A model generated the notes under the pieces. The model saw only the letters and a list, made by a program, of their open reading frames with translations. It did no database searches and had not been told where the DNA came from. The position numbers and the translations under genes were made by a program. Below are positions 6,120 to 13,126 of a stretch of 13,126 nt of DNA, one piece after another (within the stretch, counting starts at the first letter, position 1; every line of letters starts with the position of its first letter). The DNA lies in contig CALJUC010000305.1 of assembly GCA_937975585.1 (NCBI GenBank), positions 1 to 13,126 of the forward strand, read 5' to 3'. Source of the stretch: an uncultured Moraxella sp. (GTDB lineage Bacteria; Pseudomonadota; Gammaproteobacteria; Pseudomonadales; Moraxellaceae).

Positions 6120-6467
6120 ATGAGTGATAATAAAACAATCAATATCGATAACATGAACTGCCCGATGACTCGTCCGATTATTGGTAAAAAAACTGACATT
6201 CAGACTCCTGAATTGTGGGATTTTCCAATGGACTATCCACTGAGTATTATTGGTCATGAAGGTCATAAAGAAACATTATTGGATGAGGTTAAGTTAATTT
6301 TGGGCAGTCTGTTCCCAGACTTTGATTTGGCAAGTATGACGGTTAAGGCATCACGTACTGGTCGTTTCCACTCCGTGCGCTGTAATCTGTATCTGACCCA
6401 TGCAGAACAGGTAAATAAACTGTATCAAATGCTTGATGAAGCCGAAACTGTCCGTACTGTGGTTTAA
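6120..6467 (+). CDS. ybeD: YbeD-like DUF493 protein
   Basis: A 115-residue protein. The C-terminal 85 or so residues match the small alpha/beta DUF493 (YbeD/UPF0250) family. ELWDFPMDYPLSIIGHEG corresponds to the E. coli 'LLEFPTPFTYKVMGQ' strand. TVKASRTGRFHSVRCNLYLT and HAEQVNKLYQMLDEAETVR correspond to 'VKPSSKGNYHSVSITINAT' and 'HIEQVETLYEELGKIDIVR'. The fold resembles ACT-like regulatory domains, and the family's exact role is unsettled. In enterobacteria it sits beside lipB; here it does not. Compared with E. coli YbeD (87 residues) it has about 28 extra N-terminal residues containing CPMTRPIIGKKT. GAGG at 6108-6111 fixes the ATG at 6120. It converges on the lipoprotein gene. Confidence 0.88.
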   Translation: MSDNKTINIDNMNCPMTRPIIGKKTDIQTPELWDFPMDYPLSIIGHEGHKETLLDEVKLILGSLFPDFDLASMTVKASRTGRFHSVRCNLYLTHAEQVNKLYQMLDEAETVRTVV

Positions 6468-6506
6468 GTCGTTACTATTCCTTTACTTTCTACCTTTCCC
6501 AAGTAC

Positions 6507-6541
6507 AAAAAAGCTGGATAAATAATTATCTAGCTTTTTTT
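6507..6541. terminator. Bidirectional terminator between convergent genes
   Basis: AAAAAAGCTGGATAA (6507-6521) pairs with TTATCTAGCTTTTTT (6526-6540) in a 15-bp stem with one G-U pair and a 4-base loop. A- and T-runs on the two sides make it work on both strands. It ends the ybeD-like gene and, 37 bases past its stop, the minus-strand lipoprotein gene. Confidence 0.9.
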
Positions 6542-6577
6542 ATATCTACTCATTAAAGACTCATAATTATTAGACAA

Positions 6578-8959
6578 CTACTGACGCTTACTCAGCAATA
6601 AAATCTGATACGCGTGTTTATACGCATCAGAATCAAAGTTCATGCTGACTTCGAAATGCGGTTTTAGACGTTCAATTAACGTATCATCATCTTCATCTAA
6701 TGACTGTTGCTTGGCTTGTTTTTGCATATCTTCACTGGCAATTTCACCTAACAACTGACTGAATTGCTGCTCACGGCGTTTTTGTGCGGCAACGTCAGCA
6801 GCACTTGGTATGACTTCTGCTTCAACGGTCTGCGTTTCTTCTTCTCGGTAGGCGGCTTGACTTGCTTTATCTATCTTGTCACAGATTTTGCGTAAGCTGT
6901 TTAGCGATTTTTTATCCAACATTTCTGTATCTAATAAGGTGCTACAAGCATACTGTTCGTCTGTTGGGGCGGCAACGGCGGCAGCCGCTTGATCAGCTAC
7001 GGTTTCTGAAGCTGAATTTTTGTCATCTTCTACCATCTGTGTATAAAGTTGGCTAAAGATTTGCGCATCGGTTTTACCTTGCGCTTTTAGACGTTGCACT
7101 TTGATGAAGTATTGCTGATTACTATCTGTTTCTTTCATGATTTTATCGATAGTGTATTTGACATCTTCGTTAACATAGGGTGAATCCGGTATTTGCTCAT
7201 CAGTAAGATGTTCACCTTTGGCTGCTATCATACCGAGTGACTTTGCGATTGTTTGTAACGCTTGCATATCAACACTGGCTAATTCATCTTCATCTTGTGC
7301 CATCAAATAATTATAACTGTACAAGGTCGCATAGGTATCGGCATAACTTTTTTGCTGCTGTAATAAACTATAGGCTAATGCTTCAAGATTTTTATCACTA
7401 TCAAAGGCACGCGCTTGTTTGGAAATACTTAGCAGGTTATTTTGCTGTGTGGCTTGTTGCCAACTGACGCTATTGTTAAAGATGCTCGAATCAACTTTTG
7501 CTTTACCATAGTCATAAAAGTTTAGCACTGTCTGTATCTGAGTATTTCCTGCTGAGGCAGTTTTTAATTTATCATTGAAGTTGATATTCATAGTGCTGGT
7601 TGCATTAATCATCTGATTACGTGCATTTAGTCCATAATTGATGTGCAATGGCTCATCCAACTTTAAGATGTCTTGTGATTCTTCGCTGATAGCCGTCTGC
7701 AACGCGGTGAAAGCTTGTGGATTATCAGCGATAATTTTCGCTAAATTATTGGCCGTTACTAGCTTATCTGCTTGGTGTTTGTCAAAAGCCGTTAATGCCT
7801 TAGCCACTGATTCAGTCGATGACTCATTGTCGTATAATGTGTCATCGTCGCTAGACGCATCCTCAGTATCGACTTCCGTTACCGTCATCTCAGTTTCATC
7901 ATTGCCATCATTAGATTCAGTACTATCGGTTGTATACCCTTCTTCCTGATCTCTCATTTCGCTAATAGCGTAATAAATGTGCATGGCCGACTCATAGGCT
8001 TGCTCATCGACCGTGGTTAGGGTTTTACTCTCGAAGATTTTACCCATCAGATACCTTGGGCCTGCTTTCACCCCACCATTTTTGAGGTTTTCTGCCGCTG
8101 TTAAGTCTACATTGTCCATTAACGATTTTAGGTAGGGTTGGTTAACATAAAAATAGAGCAAATATTCAGCGACAATTTGGTTATAGCTGGTTTGGTAGCC
8201 AATACGTTGGGTAATGCCTTTTTGACGATCTTCACTGGTTAGCGCTAGACGTTGGTAGTCTGACTCTTTGGCTAACGTTGGCGTTAGGATGGCAAACTGT
8301 TGTACCATGTCATACCATGGTTTGGCACCGATGGTTTTATCTTTAATTAGGTGACTATAATCATACTCTACATAGCGTCCATCATACTGTGGATCCGTAG
8401 CGAACTCCGATAAGAACGATAGGTCGGCATACAACTTAGAACGACCAAAGTCGGCAGCCACTGGGACTTTGATAAAGGCGCCTGCATTATGCTGTTTGTA
8501 GCGCATCTCAGGTGAAATGGCGATTTGCCCACGTCCTAGATCCACCACACCTGTGGCAGATGTTTCAAAGCGATTCATAATCACATTGAATATAGTACTG
8601 GCACGACCATACTGCGAGTTTTGGTACTTTAGTCCTTCATTAATCAGATCTTGCTGTGACTTGTTTAGTTGCTGTTTTCCGATTAGCTCGCCCGTTAGTT
8701 TTTGGAGATTTGGCGATACTCGTGCATCATTGTTGGTTTGGAGGGTTGGGCTAACGATATTAGAACGATAATCAAACGCATAACTTTGACGTCCAACTAA
8801 GTTTTGATTCGCTTGTAGTACACTTTGGTACAAGGGCGTTTGACTTGTCTTTATAGGGTGACTTGCACAGCCGACAAGACCGGTCGTTATCAAGGTGGTA
8901 GATAGCAGTGAAATACCAATTGTGCGAGTGGATAGTCGATTGCCAGTGATGCGAATCAT
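6578..8959 (-). CDS. Large lipoprotein of unknown function
   Basis: A 793-residue protein I do not recognise. The N-terminus is a lipoprotein signal peptide: basic residues, a hydrophobic stretch (about 13-29) and the lipobox LVGC with C31 as the lipidated residue. Ala follows the Cys, so outer-membrane sorting is expected. The mature part has no further membrane helix. Residues to about 335 look folded, with many Tyr and aromatic residues (YFYVNQPYL, GPRYLMGKIF). A Ser/Thr/Asp/Glu-rich, probably disordered stretch spans about 341-385. A second folded part follows, with an Ala-rich linker near 655 (ADQAAAAVAAP). The only other cysteines, C672 and C693, could form a disulfide in the periplasm. 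The C-terminal 100 or so residues are rich in charged helices. GAGGAC at 8968-8963 fixes the ATG at 8959. The gene is monocistronic and divergent from the DUF815 cluster. Size and context give no functional clue; a surface or periplasmic role is inference. Confidence 0.85.
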   Translation of the reverse strand: MIRITGNRLSTRTIGISLLSTTLITTGLVGCASHPIKTSQTPLYQSVLQANQNLVGRQSYAFDYRSNIVSPTLQTNNDARVSPNLQKLTGELIGKQQLNKSQQDLINEGLKYQNSQYGRASTIFNVIMNRFETSATGVVDLGRGQIAISPEMRYKQHNAGAFIKVPVAADFGRSKLYADLSFLSEFATDPQYDGRYVEYDYSHLIKDKTIGAKPWYDMVQQFAILTPTLAKESDYQRLALTSEDRQKGITQRIGYQTSYNQIVAEYLLYFYVNQPYLKSLMDNVDLTAAENLKNGGVKAGPRYLMGKIFESKTLTTVDEQAYESAMHIYYAISEMRDQEEGYTTDSTESNDGNDETEMTVTEVDTEDASSDDDTLYDNESSTESVAKALTAFDKHQADKLVTANNLAKIIADNPQAFTALQTAISEESQDILKLDEPLHINYGLNARNQMINATSTMNINFNDKLKTASAGNTQIQTVLNFYDYGKAKVDSSIFNNSVSWQQATQQNNLLSISKQARAFDSDKNLEALAYSLLQQQKSYADTYATLYSYNYLMAQDEDELASVDMQALQTIAKSLGMIAAKGEHLTDEQIPDSPYVNEDVKYTIDKIMKETDSNQQYFIKVQRLKAQGKTDAQIFSQLYTQMVEDDKNSASETVADQAAAAVAAPTDEQYACSTLLDTEMLDKKSLNSLRKICDKIDKASQAAYREEETQTVEAEVIPSAADVAAQKRREQQFSQLLGEIASEDMQKQAKQQSLDEDDDTLIERLKPHFEVSMNFDSDAYKHAYQILLLSKRQ

Positions 8960-9193
8960 TGCGTCCTCAATGTTATGTTATTTAACAGTAATAGATAGTT
9001 TGCAAAAAATAGAATTTTGTTGGTATAAGTTATTTGGTTTTATCAATAAAAGCAAGTGATTCTACATAGATTTGTAATTTTTTCTGATAAGATTTAGATA
9101 GCTTCTTTTGGATTTACTTTAAAAAGATGGCGATAGGGTAAGATTTTTGGGTATGATAATAGTTTATGCCAAAATATTTGATGGAACTTGATA
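8960..9193. promoter_or_regulatory. Divergent intergenic region, promoters not resolved
   Basis: This 234-base AT-rich gap must hold the promoters of both the lipoprotein gene (minus) and the four-gene cluster (plus). For the plus strand, overlapping -10-like TATGAT (9152-9157) and GATAAT (9155-9160) lie about 35 bases before ATG 9194 without a recognisable -35. For the minus strand I found no convincing pair. No operator stands out. Confidence 0.4.
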
Positions 9194-10084
9194 ATGACAA
9201 CCTTAACGCTTCCAGGCAACTTACAAAACCTTATTGAACAATTATTACGCCAACAACTACCCACCGCGATTGAGCTTGACCCGAATGTATTGGCCTATCG
9301 TTGGCAAACCAAAGTCAATGGTTCAGGCGAATTAGTTCCGTTAACCGTTGCATCAACGCTTAGCTTAGATGACCTGATTGGCATTGATACCCAAAAAGCC
9401 AAACTGGTACAAAATACCCACCAATATTTAGCAGGTCTACCAGCCAACCATGTATTGATGACCGGCACACGGGGTGCGGGTAAATCCTCACTGATTCGCG
9501 CGTTACTCAATACCTTTGCCAACGATGGCTTACGCATTATTGAAGTCAATCGTGATGACCTCATCATGCTAGAACCGATTCGCCAAGCGATTCGAGAACT
9601 GAATGAGCGTGTGCCCAATCATGGCTGTTACTACGTGGTTTATTGTGATGATTTGGCATTTAATGGTCAGGATGAAAACTACCGCACCCTAAAAAGCGTC
9701 CTCGATGGTGCGCTGGACTCTGAGCAAGACAAATTATTGGTCTATGCTACCAGTAATCGCCGCCACCTACTGCCACAGCTAATGAAGGACAATGTCAGCA
9801 TCTATAACGGCCAAACCGATGAAGTAAACCCTTACGAAACGATTGACGAAACGGTGTCGCTGTCTGACCGTTTTGGCCTTTGGTTGGCATTCCACCCAAT
9901 GCCACAGCCAGTGTATTTGGATATTGCTGCACATTATTTGGAAATAGCCGGATTGGCATTCGATGATGAAGCACGCGCTGCGGCATTGCGCTTTTCCAGT
10001 GAGCGCGGTGGGCGTTCAGGCCGTGTAGCGTACCAGTTTAGCCGCCATTGGGTCGGTCAACAACGTTTGACACAACTTGCCTAA
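9194..10084 (+). CDS. DUF815-type AAA+ ATPase
   Basis: A soluble P-loop ATPase of 296 residues from ATG 9194. An in-frame TTG at 9188 would add two residues, but TGGA at 9182-9185 is better spaced for the ATG. From ATG 9194, Walker A GTRGAGKS is at 91-98, Walker B VVYCDDLAF at about 147-155 with two adjacent Asp, and a sensor-1-like LVYATSNRRHL at about 182-192. The signature SLSDRFGLWLAF follows at about 222-233, whose Arg is the likely arginine finger. Near the C-terminus is SERGGRSGRVAYQFSRHW, typical of the family. The order Walker A, Walker B, sensor 1, SDRFG identifies DUF815, a family of predicted ATPases with no defined substrate that I know. The next gene starts 11 bases after its stop, so it appears to lead the operon. 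An ATP-driven remodelling role for its neighbours is inference. Confidence 0.92.
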   Translation: MTTLTLPGNLQNLIEQLLRQQLPTAIELDPNVLAYRWQTKVNGSGELVPLTVASTLSLDDLIGIDTQKAKLVQNTHQYLAGLPANHVLMTGTRGAGKSSLIRALLNTFANDGLRIIEVNRDDLIMLEPIRQAIRELNERVPNHGCYYVVYCDDLAFNGQDENYRTLKSVLDGALDSEQDKLLVYATSNRRHLLPQLMKDNVSIYNGQTDEVNPYETIDETVSLSDRFGLWLAFHPMPQPVYLDIAAHYLEIAGLAFDDEARAAALRFSSERGGRSGRVAYQFSRHWVGQQRLTQLA

Positions 10085-10095
10085 GGTACTTGTCC

Positions 10096-11451
10096 ATGTA
10101 TAACCCACAAGACCAACTGACTGAACTTGTTCGCCGCTTAGAAGAAAAAAATCATATCTTCACGGCAGACCCGTTGCTTATCACCGAAAAACTGCAAAAA
10201 GAACCGTCACCACCCCTGACCAAATTGCACCATCGCGCCAGCCGTATTGATAGCGATGGCAAATTGGCCGACAGACTTGTCACCATTGATAGCCGTATTA
10301 AGGGCACGATTTGGGGCGTCACGATATTGTGGTTTGTGTTAGGCTTTATTGGGCTATTTGGCGTGATGCAGGCCGAAGTGGTCAATTTTTTCTATGTACT
10401 TGCTAGTATCTTGGGCGTGCATACTTTGATGCTATTGGTTTGGCTCGGTTGGATGTTATTTGCCCCACGCAATAAGCCCAATTTACTCGGTAGTTTATTT
10501 AACCCTGCCACCCTAATCCGCAGTAAAGACAGCGTCAGTCAAACAGCGGTTGAACTATACCAAGATCAGTTAAAACACACTGGCACTAAGTGGTATATCA
10601 GCCGGCTTAGTCACCAGTTTTGGCTAGCCAGTTTATTGGGTATGCTAAGCTCGCTTGTATTATTACTATTGGTCAAAAACTATAGCTTCGTGTGGGAATC
10701 AACCCTACTACAAGACGCCAATGTCGTGGAAGTGGTCAAAGTCATGGCTTGGTTACCAAACCTCGTTGGCTTTCCTACCCCAACCGCGCAAGACATTATC
10801 ACCGCGCAGATGAACCCCGAAACCGTACCGCAGATGATCTCACTGCGTTGGGCGATGCTGTTGATTGGTAGCCTCATCATGTATGGCATCGTGCCGCGTC
10901 TAATAGTTTGGCTATTTAGCCTCATCATGGTACGTTCAAGCCGTCAAAAACTCGATTTAAAACAACCGTATTATCAAAAGATTATTGATTTTTGGCATCG
11001 TAAAGTCGTTGACCCAGATGACAGTCCTATCGAGCAAAAACCGACTGCACCAACTGCCTTGGTTAGCCAAACCCAAAAACTGGTAGCCCTTCTTGAATAC
11101 CCGTACGCCAAGCCAACTTGGTATCAAACCGCACTCGGTCATAGCACGCAAGCCGTTGATAATATCGGCATTATTGATGACCGCGATGATATGGCTAAAC
11201 TGCTGACGTATTTACAAGCGACACCTGCCCAAGTATTGCTTGGTATCCCACCACAAGCGTTACCTGACCGTGGTACGATGCGTAAACTTGATACCATTGC
11301 CCAAGCTGCCAAAGGTGGACTAATCGTGCAATTATTGGATGATGATAGCGGTTATTTACCAGACCCGGTGCAATTAGAACAACTAAAAGCCCGGCGCGCC
11401 CAATGGGAAGCCGCGTTGGCAGAACGTCAAATTGGCTTAGTAAGAATATAA
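10096..11451 (+). CDS. DUF2868-type four-helix membrane protein
   Basis: A 451-residue protein from ATG 10096, with AAGG at 10083-10086. A longer frame back to 10048 overlaps the ATPase gene and lacks a good start. Predicted transmembrane segments are at about 71-91, 96-123, 175-193 and 251-279. Soluble regions precede TM1, lie between TM3 and TM4 (about 55 residues), and make up the C-terminal 170 or so residues. The hallmark YSFVWESTLL follows TM3 and corresponds to the family motif YxFxWETTLL; a LPNLVGFPTP segment follows it. The soluble C-terminus contains ALPDRGTMRKL, also seen in DUF2868 proteins. The family is commonly encoded next to DUF3482 GTPases in proteobacteria, and one lies two genes downstream here. 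No activity is established. Likely an inner-membrane partner or platform for the GTPase (inference). The family call rests on remembered motifs. Confidence 0.85.
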   Translation: MYNPQDQLTELVRRLEEKNHIFTADPLLITEKLQKEPSPPLTKLHHRASRIDSDGKLADRLVTIDSRIKGTIWGVTILWFVLGFIGLFGVMQAEVVNFFYVLASILGVHTLMLLVWLGWMLFAPRNKPNLLGSLFNPATLIRSKDSVSQTAVELYQDQLKHTGTKWYISRLSHQFWLASLLGMLSSLVLLLLVKNYSFVWESTLLQDANVVEVVKVMAWLPNLVGFPTPTAQDIITAQMNPETVPQMISLRWAMLLIGSLIMYGIVPRLIVWLFSLIMVRSSRQKLDLKQPYYQKIIDFWHRKVVDPDDSPIEQKPTAPTALVSQTQKLVALLEYPYAKPTWYQTALGHSTQAVDNIGIIDDRDDMAKLLTYLQATPAQVLLGIPPQALPDRGTMRKLDTIAQAAKGGLIVQLLDDDSGYLPDPVQLEQLKARRAQWEAALAERQIGLVRI

Positions 11452-11469
11452 CATTGCTTTGGAAAACAT

Positions 11470-12003
11470 ATGAAAAGTTATGATGCGGTGATGGCCTATG
11501 TCGGTCACACCATCCCCCAATTCAACGATGCGAAATTGACCAAAGTCGCACAACAGCTGATTGGCTATGTGGTACAGACCTTGCCCACTGACTGGCTTGC
11601 TCACGAACTGCCGAGCGAACAGCCGCATTATCAAGCGTTAGCCAAGTTGATTGCCGACAATGACTGGCAAGATGCCGCAATCAATGCTGAATTACTCGCA
11701 CTGGACGATATTATGTGGGCAATGGGGGATGCCTATCCACATAATACCGGTGACTATCCGTTACAGTTGATGGTCTTACTGGACTACTACTTGCAACTGG
11801 ATAAAACAGATAATATAACCGCCAGTGATGAGAATATTGGCACCATGATTATGCTCATCGATGAATATTTGGGTTTTTATGAAAAGCTGGTTGAGCAACA
11901 ATCTAGCACACCGATAAACATTGACCACTGGCTAACGTATCCCGAGATTGATAAAGCATTTGACCAGTTACAAACGATCATTGAACAGACCGAATCTAAC
12001 TAA
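11470..12003 (+). CDS. Unrecognised acidic soluble protein within the DUF2868-DUF3482 operon
   Basis: A 177-residue protein, 18 bases after the membrane-protein gene and 47 bases before the GTPase gene. I do not recognise it. It has no signal peptide, no membrane segment and no cysteine. It is acidic and appears mostly helical. Notable segments are DIMWAMGDAYPHNTGDYPLQ at about 80-99, where Trp, Tyr and His cluster, then the hydrophobic LQLMVLLDYYLQL at about 98-110 and IMLIDEYLGFYEKL at about 127-140. GGA at 11461-11463 precedes the ATG at 11470. Codon use looks like its neighbours, and the frame is a normal coding one throughout. In other bacteria, as I recall, the DUF2868 and DUF3482 genes are directly adjacent, so this gene is an insertion specific to some lineage. 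It may be an adaptor or regulator of either neighbour (inference). Confidence 0.85.
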   Translation: MKSYDAVMAYVGHTIPQFNDAKLTKVAQQLIGYVVQTLPTDWLAHELPSEQPHYQALAKLIADNDWQDAAINAELLALDDIMWAMGDAYPHNTGDYPLQLMVLLDYYLQLDKTDNITASDENIGTMIMLIDEYLGFYEKLVEQQSSTPINIDHWLTYPEIDKAFDQLQTIIEQTESN

Positions 12004-12050
12004 CAGCCGCACTTAAATATAATAACGATAATGGAATAACCGAGAACTCT

Positions 12051-13106
12051 ATGCGTGACATCATTACTTCTGACTCACCTAACCCACTACAACTAGACAA
12101 GCAGCCCTCATTAGCCAACCAAGATTCCCATAGTATCGTGGTCGCTGAGCCTGTGCAATTACCCGCTAGCACCCAAACAGATGCTAATGCATTGGCAACT
12201 ACCCATCAGGGTATGCCTACCCCACGCAAGGTCAGTATCGGTGAAAATGAGCCGCTAAAACTTGCGGTGGTCGGTCATACCAATACCGGTAAAACCTCGC
12301 TATTACGCACCCTATTACGCGATGTATATTTTGGTGAAGTCAAAAACGCGCCCGCTACGACTCGCCATGTCGAAAAAGCCCTATTGAGTGACAGCCAAAC
12401 AGGGGAAAACTTGGTTGCACTCTATGATACGCCCGGGCTTGAAGATGCCACCGGATTACTTGATTGGCTTGAAGAGAATACCGCAAGCCGCCGTGATGGC
12501 GTGGATCGTTTACAGCAGTTTTTAGCCAGTCCATTGGCTCAAGACGAATACAGCCAAGAGGCCAAAGTCATTCGTCAGATGCTTGCCAGCGATATGGCGA
12601 TTTATGTCGTTGACGCGCGCGAGCCGGTACTCGGTAAATACAAAGACGAATTAACCGTACTGTCTTGGGCAGCGATTCCAGTCATGCCTGTGTTTAACTT
12701 TACCCATGATAAGGGCAGTCAAATTGCTGAATGGCAACAGATGCTTGCTCGGCGTAATTTGCACGTGTCTACCCGTTTCGACTCTGTCGCGTTTGAATTT
12801 GATGATGAAATGAAGCTGTGGCAGAACTTGGCTACCATGCTGATCCAGCCGCAGATTGTGCAACAACTCATTGCACGACGCCAAGACGATTGGGAGCAAT
12901 TATACGACGAGGCCAATATTATCATCGCGCATTTTCTACTCAATGTGGCAAGCTTTGTCGAAACCATTCACCAAGACGACGACCCATTACCAACCTTGAC
13001 CAAAATGCAGGAAAAAGTGCGCCAAGCCGAGCGCGCCATGCAAGATCAATTGCTTAACCTTTATAAGTTTTATCTCTGCACACGACAAAAAAATAAAAAA
13101 GTCTGA
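12051..13106 (+). CDS. DUF3482-type GTPase, C-terminus possibly shortened
   Basis: A TRAFAC-class (Era/MnmE-like) GTPase, 351 residues as read. G1 is GHTNTGKTS (75-83), G2 threonines are in PATTRHV (T103/T104), G3 is DTPGLED (126-132). The expected G4 NKxD is replaced by NFTHD (216-220). A helical region follows and stops after LLNLYKF plus ten residues. A low-complexity N-terminal extension of about 65 residues precedes the G domain, which in relatives starts close to the Met. As I recall, the family has about 100 more C-terminal residues, including a Gly/Ala-rich hydrophobic part; here TGA at 13104-13106 ends it in an A-rich tract. The +1 frame stays open to the window end, so a frameshift or assembly error is possible. 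It probably works with the DUF2868 membrane protein. The Shine-Dalgarno is weak. Confidence 0.85.
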   Translation: MRDIITSDSPNPLQLDKQPSLANQDSHSIVVAEPVQLPASTQTDANALATTHQGMPTPRKVSIGENEPLKLAVVGHTNTGKTSLLRTLLRDVYFGEVKNAPATTRHVEKALLSDSQTGENLVALYDTPGLEDATGLLDWLEENTASRRDGVDRLQQFLASPLAQDEYSQEAKVIRQMLASDMAIYVVDAREPVLGKYKDELTVLSWAAIPVMPVFNFTHDKGSQIAEWQQMLARRNLHVSTRFDSVAFEFDDEMKLWQNLATMLIQPQIVQQLIARRQDDWEQLYDEANIIIAHFLLNVASFVETIHQDDDPLPTLTKMQEKVRQAERAMQDQLLNLYKFYLCTRQKNKKV

Positions 13107-13126
13107 TAAAACAAGGCATAATAGTA

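Noticed and set aside
10048..10095. Upstream extension of the DUF2868 gene overlapping the ATPase gene
   Set aside because: The extra 16 residues are the ATPase C-terminus read out of frame; ATG 10096 has AAGG at a usable distance and matches a normal protein start.
13079..13104. Programmed -1 ribosomal frameshift site on the A-runs of the GTPase gene
   Set aside because: The -1 frame meets TAA directly after the first A-run, so -1 slippage would not extend the protein; only a +1 shift would.
1..13126. Mobile element, CRISPR array, phage defence or tRNA/rRNA genes
   Set aside because: No transposase, integrase, terminal repeats, spaced repeats or tRNA-like cloverleaf was seen. The gene content is largely core.

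Overview
The window looks like one end of a draft-assembly contig from a gammaproteobacterium, most likely Moraxellaceae (Moraxella/Psychrobacter/Acinetobacter relatives). I base this on the NrdB, YfaE, RpoD, YbeD-type and SerRS sequences, moderately AT-rich DNA and AT-rich gaps between genes. I cannot fix the genus by eye. Bases 1-48 are not genomic: they match an Illumina TruSeq adapter with an i5 index, so genomic DNA begins at about base 49, inside serS.

Layout. (1) 49-297, minus strand: 5' part of serS (seryl-tRNA synthetase), cut by the adapter join, with its promoter and a leader hairpin upstream. (2) 597-1283: two-helix membrane protein with a YcxB-like C-terminal region. (3) 1481-1969: dps, with a good promoter, a hairpin at the predicted 5' end of its mRNA and a C(UUCG)G terminator. 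(4) 2217-3798: nrdB, the class Ia ribonucleotide reductase radical subunit, and a yfaE-like [2Fe-2S] ferredoxin that services it. The nrdB promoter carries a NrdR-box-like site between -35 and -10. The two genes are separated by 163 bp of structured, repeat-containing DNA. (5) 4008-5912: rpoD, the primary sigma factor, with its own -10 and a strong terminator. (6) 6120-6467: a ybeD/DUF493 gene, convergent with (7) 6578-8959, minus strand: an unrecognised 793-residue lipoprotein. The two share a bidirectional terminator. (8) 9194-13106: four closely spaced plus-strand genes: a DUF815-type AAA+ ATPase, a DUF2868-type membrane protein, an unrecognised acidic 177-residue protein and a DUF3482-type GTPase.

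How the genes work together. Regions 1-6 are mainly housekeeping: translation, iron storage and DNA protection, dNTP synthesis and core transcription. Dps, NrdB and YfaE all handle iron, but only NrdB and YfaE are clear functional partners. The less understood part is the last four genes. They combine an AAA+ ATPase, a four-helix membrane protein and a translation-factor-type GTPase with a small soluble protein wedged between the latter two. DUF2868 and DUF3482 proteins are known genomic neighbours, but I know of no established function. This cluster and the orphan lipoprotein are the best candidates for undescribed biology. I see no tRNA, rRNA, CRISPR array, insertion sequence or prophage, and no gap between genes longer than 300 bases.
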